A stretch of DNA of 64,000 bases from Melanocharis versteri (taxonomy: Eukaryota > Chordata > Aves > Passeriformes > Melanocharitidae). Position numbers and translations under genes: made by a program. Of the stretch, positions 37,801-49,800 are shown piece after piece (within the stretch, counting starts at the first letter, position 1; each line of letters starts with the position of its first letter). The DNA is taken from positions 310,638 through 374,637 of the forward strand of contig VZTG01010081.1 of NCBI GenBank assembly GCA_013397845.1. The letters are read 5' to 3'. Under the pieces are notes generated by a model. That model saw only the letters and a program-made list of their open reading frames with translations. It ran no database searches and was not told the origin of the DNA.

Positions 37801-40800
37801 GCTGGCCTGACCAGCCTCATCCTGCCAAGCCACCAGTGATTCCCTCACCCACTCTCTTCCACAGGAAGTGTCTCCATGCTCTGGCACAACAGGCAGATTT
37901 CTCAGGCCCTGGGGTGAAAATAGTCATCACAGAGCACAGATTAGGCTGGCTACAAAGGGATAAAGAAGCTCATAAGGTCAGTTGTTAGGAAATATGCTAC
38001 GATCATAAAAAGCACCTTCTCCTTCCATTTCATTGCTCAGCAGGTGCCCCTGCCCTGAGGGACAGCCAGCAGTGGTCCCTGGGGGGGATGATGTGCTGTG
38101 GGGTAGTAGCCAGGCATCAGCATCACTCTGAGCACCCGAGAGCATCCAGCTCTGCATCCCTGGGGCTACGTGTGCCTGGGGTGAGCTCCGCTGGGGCGCT
38201 GCCTTGTTCAGACTCGCCTGTGCCCGCCTGGGCACCGACTGAGTCTATTACTCAAAAAGCAGCTGCCTAATGCCTGGCCCCGAAATGGCAGATCCCAGCC
38301 AGCGCAGCGGTAGAAATAATAAATAACTTATGAAACGCCTGCCGCATCTCCCACTCCTGGAAGGAGCCTGTGTTTACTGCTGCAGCGCCTGTGATCTTCT
38401 GCTCCTCCGACCAGGAGGGACGGGGCTCACGGAGAGCCTGATTCCCGGGCTGAGGCACAGCAGGCTGCCAGCGCTTCTATAATTATCCCTCCAATCAATT
38501 AAAGAGCGGTGCTGAAGCAAAGCTGGGAGATGATCGCTGGGCCACAGGCCATGTTAAGGTCGGGGGCAGGAGGGAGGTGTCCCCAGAGGGTCCCTGAGCA
38601 GCACGGCTGCAGACACGTGCCTGGGAAGGCAGCGGCCCCTGGGAGCCAGAGAAGCTGCCATTTGCTGGTGGTTTGACCCGTGCACATCGGCCCTTTTTTA
38701 AACATGAAGAGTGAGACAGCCTGCGCTCCCACACTGCAGAGAGGGAGGCGATAACAAACTGGTCGATGCAAAAAGCCATCGAGGCCATCCGCAGCAGCAG
38801 CAGCAGCTCATGAAGCTGCAGCCCCACGGGTGTGCCCCATCTCTCTGTGCAGCACTGCTCCCCCTACCTCAGCTGGTCCTTCCTCACCCGACCTACTCTG
38901 GGGCTGTGGTGAGAAGGTGTGGAGCCAGTTTCTCACCCTCCCCACCTTACCTGGCCCATGACAGAGATGCTGCGGAGGTGAATCACCGGCTGCGATGAGT
39001 CGGTGTTTATCCGGAAGGAGGTTTCGGGCTGGAAGATAACATCATCGTAGCGGCACGGGACGCGCTCCTCATCCACAGAAAAGATGGGCCCGCTTGGCTT
39101 GAGCTCCCCGCTGGGAAGAACGTCCTGCCACAGCGTGGGGTCGAACCACGCACGGCGCTCGGCATCGGCGAACCTCACTGTGCCACCTGGAAAAGCGATA
39201 GGAAAGGCTGAGCGTGACCCAAAGCCAAAGCCAAGGCCCCAGCAGATGCATCTGGGTTGGGAAAACCAGGCACTGTCCGGCCTGAAGTGAAGGATCTCAC
39301 CCTGCGGGCAGGGAGCCGAGGGCTGGCCCTGGCATCACCCTCACGGGCAGCCACTGCAGGCATTTCCCAGAGCTTGGCAAAGCTTCCCAGCACTCGGGGC
39401 TGGGGTCTCAGCCCAAACCCCATATCCGCCTGCAGGCTCCCTGGCCCAGATCCCGCAGGATATTTTTTTCCCCATTTTTTAAAGCTCACCTTTCTGGTTA
39501 AGGAGGAAAACATCTGCCTGAATGCTGAGTAACAGCTAAATCTGATAAAAATGGGTATGATAATTCATGTCCCAGTTTCCCAACAGCCTGGCAGGTCTGC
39601 AGGAATGTGACCAGCCCTGTTCCCTGCAGCAGGTAACCCCAAAGCCAGTGCCCCATTTAACTATCAATTATTTAATCATTAACCATTTCCCTGCTGGTTA
39701 GTCTCATCATGCAGTGCTCTGATTCCTTCTCTCCTCTCCCAGCAGCTGAACCTTTACCAATTCAGCCAGCATGCAGATCCTTAGTGACTGAATTATTTGC
39801 ATTCATTTTGAAATCATGCTTTAAAGAAGTCCATTTGTGAAATTTGTCCCAGAAACGCCAGCTGATTTCAGGGGAGCAGCTCGTGATCAGCAGGAAAAGC
39901 CCAGTGCCAAGCACAGATGCCAGAGCATCCCTGGGGGGCAAACAGCCCCAAAACAAAAAAATGATAGGGATGAAGGATTTCAGAGTGGCTCCAGACAGTC
40001 TTAAGCTACAATCCTTCCTCTGGGGAGACTGATTTGGACTTTTTCTTTCTCTTTTCTCTTTTTATTTTCATTCAGAGCGCAGGCACAGGTGCTCAGATTG
40101 AATGCTTCCTTCCCTGTAGAGGAACTAAAAAGTTACTTGCCACTGAAAGCATGGGGTAGCTCTTAAGCACCCAAAATACACCTCCCCAGAAAACAGCTTT
40201 CAGATAATGGCAGGCACCAATGACACAAAGCTGCTGTCTCAGCCATGGGCTGGAGGCTGGGAGGGGAGAGGAGGATGCATGTGGGGCCAAAGGCCAGTTT
40301 GCTGTGATGGCCATGGCTTGGCTCACCAGTGTGTAACTCCTTACTGGTTTTCTTTAGAAACACCATGGCAGAGAAAATAAGGGCTTTGATGTGGCTACAT
40401 GCTTAACAGGCAGGGGAAAATACAAACAATATTTGCCTCTCTGCTACAACTTCAAAGGCTTCCCTACTATAATTACTTTTTTAGAAGACAGGTGATGTAG
40501 CAGGAAAAAAAGATCTGATGTGAGGGAAGTCATCAAAGAAAAGGTAAGTATTGAAGAGGAGTGATTCACTTCGCTCTGAGGCAGGACCTTTGTAGAGGTA
40601 TTTGGGCTGAATTTGCGTGATTCACCACAGGCTGATGGGATGCCTGGTTTGGGCACAAAGTACCTGAGTCACAGCCTGGATCCCAGCTGCCATCGAAAGC
40701 TGTGAATGCTGCACCAGCTGCCAGCACGAGCTCTCCGTTCAGGGGCAGGTACTAGATGAAGGGATGCAGAGCGTTACTGTGCGGTCCTGCTGCCCGCCAC

Positions 40801-43800
40801 CCAGGCTCGTCATCAAATAACAGTGCTAATTATTAGGCTGCCTATCACACTCACAGTCTCCGAGGCACTTTACAGTTATCAGGAGCTACCCTTGCCGTGC
40901 CCCAGATAAATGGGAAAGTACCAGCTCCTGGTTTTACGGATGGGGATCCTGCAATGGGGAGAGGCAGTTTGACGTTACCTTCCATAACACAGAAAAGCAT
41001 TCAGAGAAGCAAGAAAAGGAAAAAGCAAAATAAGCTCTTTTGACAGCTTTTTCCTCCTCTTGCACACACTCGCAGCAGCTCAGGAATGGATTTATACGCT
41101 GGTACACCATGAAAAACCCAACTTTGCTCTGCAAGTGCCAGAGGCCCCCTCGCTCAATGGGTTCCCACCTCCAGGGGCTGGGCTTGCCCCACAAAACATA
41201 ACTCAGGGGCCCAAGCTATGCTTGGTGCAGTGTCAGGTAGTGAATTCACACTCAACACAAGCTAAGGGAAACACACAGGGGCATTTGGTGCAGCTTGCCA
41301 TAGCCAGACCCTGTTCTTGTTGGGTAGGACATCACCAGCAGGCAGTCAGGGTCATGGTACTGACCTGGCTTCAGCCTGGCCATTGACAAACCTTACCAGG
41401 CACAGCTCTGCCATGGGAACCTTTTCAGCAAGAAACTGTGGCCACCTGGGTCACCAGCCAGCACTGCTAGCTCTGGGACAGGCCCTGGCAAATGATCGAC
41501 TCAGGCGACTCATTCACAGCACACAGATTATTCAGCCCAGCCCGTCTTATTTTACATCTAGAAATTGCAGAGGGAAAGTCATGGTTTCTCCCAATATTTT
41601 AGAGCCAGTGATGCTCAAGGCTCCCTTCTCTAATTCAGTCTATCCAGTATTTTAGCATGACTCCCCAACAGCAGCTGAAAGCCCTCCAGGACTGAGTTAT
41701 GCCGACGTACTGGGTCCTGTGCTCAGGCAGAAAACGTTAAATGGGATTTTAAGGTTTCATCTACTTAATTGGTCTTTAAATATGTATGTAGGTTAGAGAA
41801 AGCAAGACTTACGACTGACTGCTGCAGGTGGCTGTGATAACTCTCTGTCCTTGGCCAGTCTTGCCCGAGGATGCTCAGTCCCACTCAGGGGCCACCATGA
41901 GGAAGGCATGGGGAAGGTGGACAAGGCAAAAATCTCATCACCCCCAAACTGTAGGCACCTGTTAAGAAGTTTAGTGCCTTGGTGGTGCAGTGCTTTGAAG
42001 GCCATAGCCCTGGTGCTCCTCTTGGTTCCGGAACCATGAGAAGCCAGGATAGAGAGCAGAGGGTGGCTGCCACCAAGAAGAGTGCCACAGTGCTCCTCTG
42101 CACCATCTGCTTTGGACCCAGAAATGCCATACATTGGGCTGGACAAGAGGGGATGACACTGGGAATAGCTGAGGCTGGGGCAACACGTGCTCCAAGGGTG
42201 TGGAGTCCCCCTCACCAGCCAGGAAGAAACCTTTGCCTACGCTCCATAGCCTGTGTCCTGCCATCAGGTTCTCTGAATTACTTTTGAGTAGAGGAAATTT
42301 GTCCAATACGAAGCACTGAAAAAGTCTGAAAGGTCTGCCAGGATACAAATGGCATCATGTCCTTTAGCTGCAAATGAAAAAGCCATCAAAACATGTCTGT
42401 TTTGAGGCTCAGGACCTGGCCTGCATTCAGCTGGGTGAGGGCAATGCTACCAACTTCAGCCACAAAATGCTGTACTTCACTTCAAGTACCCTGGCTTGTT
42501 TTCCTGTGAGCTCAGGCAGGAGTGGGCAATGGGACATTTTGGAGCAGCCAGCTGTCTCCTATACTCAGGCCAGTGCCAGCAGCACTGCCAGCCAAGTTCC
42601 TTTTGCCAGACTGGCTGGGCCATTGCAGCCTGGAGCCCCTGGAGCCTCCTGCCCAGTTTGCAGGCTGGCCCCCTGCACCGGCTGTGCACGGCAGGGCCAG
42701 GCAGCAAGGGTGGCCAGCTGGCTGCTGGGGCCATCTGAGCTGCTCAGCGTGTGGCTTTGGATGGGATGCAGCAGATCCTTTCACCAGCACAGGGTACCAG
42801 CCCTTCACAGCAGTCAGCTCTGAGCACTCAGACCCAAAGCTGCAGGGATCTTTGGGTGGAAGAAGGAAAATCAGCCAGCAGCTGCTGGTGAGGGGGATGG
42901 TTACGCAGCAGGACCACGATTGGTCTCCACCTACTTTCTCAGGCTGCTGAAGCTGGCATTTGGGAGTGTTGTGGCTGTGTCAAGACCACTGGGTTGGGAA
43001 GTCCCTGCTCTCATCCCTGCCTGCCTGACTGCTCTCTCCTCTGTAGTTACCACTTTGACTATGGCTGTGGGTCAGAGCTTCCCAAACTCCCTGTGGTGAC
43101 CGTGCAGGACACAAGAAGCTTTTGTTTCCAAGGGGATTGTTCATTCAGATCTTCACAAACTAACCAGAGGGGAAGGAAAACACATCAAGGATTCACATGG
43201 CAGGGCTGAGTTCAGTGTGGTAAGAGAGGAGATGAGGTGTAGGGGGATAACTTGCTCGGTTAGGGATGCACACACGGATGCACAACACTGGTTCCATGAC
43301 CAAGCGAGTGGTGTATCCTGCATGTGCTTGGGAGGGCGAGCAGGTCTGGATGGGCCAGCAGGACACAGCACCAGTTCTGCTCAAGAGGAGAGCTGGGAGA
43401 AATGTCTCATGCCAAATCTGTCTCATGCTGAACAGGAGGGATGCCTGCAGCGCCTCTGCTCTGGAGACATTGGCCTCTCTGGACAAGATGCAGCTTCTCC
43501 AGCCACCACAGAAGATCCCCCTCCACCACTGAGGCCAAAACCCCAGGCTGACTAGACTTCTCAAGCCCAGAGAAAGCTGCTCATGTGGGTGTCAGTGTGA
43601 CAGGGAAATGAGAGTGAGCACACACAGCGTCCCTTCACACCCTGGGATTACCCAAACCCTGCAAGCACCAGCCCTGGAATTAAGATGCAACACAATACGA
43701 GGCAAGACAGGGGACAGAGTCACCTCATCTCCACAAACACGAAGTTCAGGAAGAGCTCTGTACTTCTGCTTTGTCACAGGAATTTCTGGGGCTGGCCGCT

Positions 43801-46800
43801 GCAGCTATGGCTCCCTGCCCACCGAGGCAGCCGTGCTGCACATCCATCACCAGCCCTGCCTGAGATTCTCACCACTGGGCAGCGTTTCAGGAGTGTCTCC
43901 ATCGTCCAGTGGCTCTTTGTAAATAATTTGCCCTTTCTTTTTTCCTAACATAAGTTAAGCATCTCGGCTCACTGCAGAGGACAAATGGAGACTCTGGTTG
44001 GGCAGTGGTTTTCTACTTTGGGAGTTCAGTATGGCAATGGCATACAGGTTGGGCCACTTTCCAAGTACATTTTGAACTGAGCAATGACAGGTACCAATGG
44101 ACCAGAACCAAAAAGCTGGCAGTTTCATTTGCTTTCCCTTCCTCCTGCCAACCTGTACTCCAGGGCCATTAATACAGCGAGTGCTTAGAGTCCCATTAGT
44201 CATTTCCCATCCCTGATACCGGTAAATCACTTATCTCCTCAGTTACCATTATCAAGTGTAATGACAACTGAAACACAGTCATTATTTTTCTTACCAAAGT
44301 CAGCAAAAAAAAAAAAAGAGGAAAGACCCCATGTGGCTCTTGGACCAGCCCCAGCACTGCACCACCAGAAGGAATCCACTGCCCCAATGCATAAGTGAAA
44401 ATGAAACTAACCTCCAAAATGTGAAAGAAAAAAATAGCGAAGTCCTGAAAGATGGCTTTCCAATCAGATGGCCTTAACCAGCCTCTGGCACATCCTGGCT
44501 CCGCTTGAGTCACAAGCATTGGGCTGAGATCACTGACAGGAGCACCGTGACTGGCATGTCACCATCATCAGCACAGGAAAAGTGCAGCACTTGTGCTTTG
44601 AACCTGGGTGAGCAACACTTGTGATTGCAGCCAGGTCTTCCCCAGCCTTGCTTTCATTGGCAGCATCAATCAATTTGAATTCCTTGTTTGGATGAGAGGG
44701 TGCCACCATCCCCACCATTCAACACTAAGACTGCCTGGGCATACTGGGCTCCACAGTGCTGGATCCACGGCAGCACCAGCAGGCAGGTCAGCAGCCATCA
44801 GCCCCTGGGTGCCTCCCCTTGCCTGGCACCCAGCCCAGGAGCAGCTCTGGCACTGGTGCTGCTGGCTCTCCACTGACAAACACCACTGGGACAGGATGCA
44901 AGTGGGCTACTGCTCCAGCACAGATTGTTGTAACCCACCACAGCCAATAATGCTCAAGGGAAATGATTTCTGTATCATCTGCTGGGGCAGTGGCAGCCCA
45001 TGGACAGCAGCAGGCGGGCAGCCCCTGCCCATGCTGCCCACAGGCGGCACAGCAGGGATTTTCCCAGTGCCTGCTGGGGCTGGGGGTCTCAGCGCAGCTG
45101 GTGGTGGTGCCTGGGTGATATCCAGCTGTTGGCTGACACCCCAGAAAGGCACAGGGCCAGGTGCACCCACAGGTGAATCCCTCTGACAACTCTGGAGCAT
45201 TGCCAGGGGCTCGCCTGCAGCAGCATTTCTTGGGTTCATTACTGGGGCTCCACTTATTCACTTTCTGGTCCTTCCCCCCAGCCACAGATGCCACCCCACA
45301 CCCCCAGTTTGCTGCCAGAGCCAGCCTGCTCCTGCCACAGCCCTCGATCCCACAGCAGCTAGCCCAGGACCCCGGCGAGGCAGGATGACCTCCTGCCACC
45401 CCAAGACCTCTGTGTGAGCCGAGGAGGGTCATCTGCTGCTGGAGCAGCACCTTGCTGCCCAAAGACCTCCCTGCTCAGGCACATGGTCCCATGAGGAACA
45501 GGGCTTTAGCTCCCCAAGGAAACCAGGCCAGAAATGCAGCCAGAAAAGCCCACGCTCATGCAAGCTGGTGCGGCATGCCTGGGGCACAGGAGTTGGTGCT
45601 CCTGCCCAGGGGACCCACCAGCGGTGGCAGGGGATGCCCACAGCCCTGCCCTGACCCAGCAACAGCTCGGCCCTCGGCTTCTGACCCGGAGCAGGCAGGA
45701 GCACAGGCACAGGAGCGGCGTGCCAGGGGATGTCATCATTTCAGTGGCATCCCCTGCCAGCTAACGAGGTGCTTGGCTGCTCTCCCTGCCTGAGTCCCTG
45801 CCTCCTCTCCTGCCCAGCAGCAGCAGCACAGCCGCGCTGTCATTAATGCCAGAGCCGGCTCCCCTGCTGTGTCTGCTCCGCACGTTTCACCTGGTGTTTC
45901 AGCACACGGGCTCCCCACAGCACCTGCCCAGCCTGGCCTTGCCACCACATCCCCTGGCACGGGGTGGCCTGACACATCGGGCTCCCAACACGTCACAGTC
46001 CTGCCCATCCCTGCGGAGAAGCCACAGCTCCTGGCCATCCCACACAGGTGGGTACAGCCCCTGCCAAACCACCCCGCAGGGCCCAGGGAAAGCCATGGGG
46101 CAATAAAAACAAACAAGAGGCCCAAAAAGCCCATTAACTTGATTGCAGATCCCCAGCACACACTTCCAGCCAAACAGGTCTCAACGGTGTACAGAAACCC
46201 GGTGTCACAGGGACATGGGAAGCCCCTTGGGTAGCTGAAGACATTGAGCTTTGGATGCAGAAAACAGAGAGAGGATTAAAACCATTTGCCAAATCTATTC
46301 CAAGTTAAGCTCCTTTTCCTGAACTTTCCTCTACAGACAAGGTCAGAGAAAGCTAGGAAGAGGCTCGAGGTGTGGGCAGAGGGGCCATGCCCAGCAGCGA
46401 TGGGATGGCAGACGGTCCACGGAGCGTCTTCCCAGCCAGACGGGCTCCAGCATCCGCTACAACCCGGGATGCTGGCAAGCTGCTCTGCTTATCACAGACT
46501 TCAGTTACTCCTGCTGCTGGAAACCAGCCTGAAATGAGCAAATACACTCGGGGAAATGAGTGTAAATGGCTCTTTTACCACACTCCTTTCCTAGTGCACA
46601 CCTTCAGTGTGAATGCTGACACAGAAAAGACCGCAGGATTCCAGCCTGGAATTATGTGCTGGAACACACTCCCCTGAAATTTTTTACCTTCATCTCAGGA
46701 GAAGGAAAAATAATCCCTTTTCCGGTTGTCTCATTACGCCGCTGTCTGGGAAGAGGTGGGGGAGGGAGCACCGGTGCCTGGGACTAGCGCGAACTGTGGC

Positions 46801-49800
46801 AATTCATTAGAGCCGGTGCCCCTGGAGAGCAATTGGCATTTCGAGATCAATCTCTGCCAGGAACCGAGCGGGAGCATCCTGCAGCAAAGCCGAGTACATT
46901 CTGCTCTCGCAATTAGGCAGCTAAAAATACAAGGCAGGGGGAGGTGTCCCTGGTCAGCCCCCGGTGCCCCGCACACCCCGAACCCTTGCCCAGCCCCGCA
47001 GCCCCTCGTGGGGCAGGCAGGGAGGGGGTACGGACAGCTGCGCCCCACGGCAGAGCTCGGGGATGGGGCACAGCTGGAAAGGTGATGCCAGGGCTGCTGA
47101 GTGACCCCGGCCAGTATCCCGACCCTGGGGTCGAGCAAGGCTGCTCTGCCCACGTGAATTAACCCGACTCCTGCCATCCCAAAAATAGAAGCAGCAGCAG
47201 CAGCATCCATCCCTGGCCCGCGCGTCAGCGCTGGCCGGCTCAGGCACAAACTGCACAGGGGCTGGTGTTACTGGGGCAAACACCAGGCTCACTGCCGCAG
47301 CCATGCCCTGGCCCAGCTCCCCTGGGGAGCACAGCCATAGCCAGAGGGTCCAATCCCTCCCAGGAGTCTTTCTCCCCCATCAGGAGGCAAACAAAGCCAG
47401 TCTGCCTTGCTCTGGAGCACCCATGCCAGGCATCATCACCTCCATTTCCATCTTTTCCGCACATTTAGTCTCAGGCACCTCCAAAAGCTGGCTAAATACT
47501 GATCTGCATCTTTAGGCAGCTAAATACCATAGAAAATCCAGCCTAATCACAACGGTTGTGCATCAAAGCCACTTACATTTAAGCTGGATTTGGATTTAGT
47601 GTGTGACTGATTTACGGATCCACTCAAAACTTCAAATAACTGCTGAGCTGGGCGCTCAGTGGGTGAGCTCTGAGCAGGGAGGCAGGCTCTGTGCCCCAAC
47701 AGCCTCCTCCCAAGAAGGCATCTCCCAGCACTTGGCTGGTGCTCACATGGGGTGGACACAGGGGGATCTGCAGAGCTTGGCTGGTGCCCACACGGGATGG
47801 ATGGAGAGGGATCTGCAGAGCTTGGCTGGTGCCCACACGGGATGGATGGGGAGGGGAGCTGGAGAGCTCACCATACAGAAGAGAGTTTTCACATGAATGT
47901 CTAGGAGAGGAGCGATGGTGACACATGAGGACCGCCCGATGCTCCACTCAGCTGAGGAGTTGGGACAGGAGGTCTCATGCTGTCCCTCCACCACCAGCAC
48001 CAAGCATCCTCCCCTACACTTGCCACAGCAGGCACTGCCTTCATGAAAGTCAATGAGAGCCTAATCCCTCCTCAGCCGTGAATTTCCTTCTATGCTACTA
48101 TAGCAAACAACATTCTGCTTTTTTTTTTTTTTTGGCCAAAGGCTGTATAGCATCTCCATGGTGACTCTAAAGCTTAATGTATTCTTGCTGATTTAAGTGA
48201 TTAATGCTCCAGCGCGCGTGGCTGGCAGCCGAACAGGTGCAGCCCAGCCTCTCCGCCTCATGACCAATTCGCTTTCTAACCAGCTGGTTGCCAAATTTCA
48301 TGCCATTTGCATGAGTGGCAGCCCAGCTCAGGTGGTGGATTTCATTCCTTTTTCATCCTTAACCTTGGCAGTCCCTGTATCACCTGGTGACAGCAGAGCA
48401 CTGAACAGGAGGGAAGTGCCTGAGCTGAAATTAAAAAGAAATATTAACCACCTCGCTAAGAGACATGCTGGGACAGTTCACAGGGAATCGCTGGGGCAGT
48501 GATGCTCAGAAGGAAGGTGTGAGCTGCAGTACAGGTCATAGGCAGGCTTGGCTGCTCACCTGCAGTGCAGCCCAGGGCAGGAGGGGAATGGTGCCCTCAC
48601 AGCGATGCTTCATTCCCTCATGGACCCCCCAGCAGTCCCCCCACACCTGCACAGCAGTGGGACTATAAAATTCACTGTAACCCTGGAGCCTGTGCAGCTG
48701 CCTGCCAGCAGCGGGGGCCCAGAGAAACCCCAAGGCAGCAGAGGGTCCCCAGGGGCTCCCGCCAGCACGCTGGATCCCCTGTCTGGGACAAGCCAGGGGT
48801 CACTCTGACACCCTGACCCATCGCTCATTGGCAACAGGAGCCACCCACCCGAGCAGGGGGCAGGGCCACGGATGTTGTTCTGCGTTGTGCAAAGGTTGTG
48901 TTGATCTCCCTCTCCTCGGGCTGCTCAGCTCCGCTCTGCAGCTTGGCTGCGGGAGGCTCAGCCGTAATGACTGACGCTGCTCTGCAATTATGCACTTTGC
49001 AGGCCTCTGATGAAAGTACTTTAGAAATATTATACATTCATCTGTAAGTAAAATAAAATCTACTGGAGTGGTATTTTGCTCTTTTCTTCTCTGGGTAAAT
49101 TCCACATCATTTATTACATTATATTTGTACGTATTTCCCCAGTACATTCTTTCCTTCAAAAATTCATATTTAAAATGCCATATAAATAAAGTATCTTCTC
49201 CAAATATTTGTAGAGAGATTAAACGTGGCACATGGCGTTATTAAAGCATCAAAACTATTAGTGGCATAGACAGCCTGAACAAATTACACCACATAAATTT
49301 CAAGGGCTTCTTCAAATTTAATGGCCAATAAAAGAACAAAGCTGCCCTAAAACCAAGAGAGGAAACTTGTCCGCAAGCTCATCAGGTCTAGAGGAGGAGG
49401 TTTTCCAAACAGGATCCAGCCCATCTCTTCTTGTCCCAGCACTGAGAGAGGGCTCACTGCTGACCCATCCCCCACTGGCATGCTGGGGCAGTGGGTTTGC
49501 TTTTCCTTTTAATTCCTCCCTGTTAAATTTTACCCTCCAAGCCACGGAGATTGAAATCACATGTTTTCACGGCTGCCTGTCAGCCTGCTCTGGGGCAGAG
49601 TTCCTCATGTGGGGCAAAACCAGGTTGCTCAGAAACCCCTCCAAGTTGAGGCCCCCCCATCTTATATCACTCAACACACACATTTCAGCAGGGTGTCGTG
49701 CCCATCCTGCCACAGCCAGGCTGATAATGCCACAGAAAAATATAAAACCCAATGGCACCTGAAAGAAAATTTCTCAAGCAACATTTTGGGATTTCCCAGA

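Noticed and set aside
41793..42348. Long open frames on the - strand, one ending near a GTAAGT donor-like site at about 41,805
   Set aside because: No resemblance to amnionless or any family I know, and not needed to complete AMN.
44530..44718. Reverse-strand frame with KEFKLIDAANES, considered as AMN exon 4
   Set aside because: It does not fit the GELVLxxGAxF pattern or the 88-nt length; the true exon 4 was found at 40,664-40,751.
47727..47862. CRISPR-like array
   Set aside because: The repeats are directly adjacent with no unique spacers, in a vertebrate intron; it is a minisatellite.
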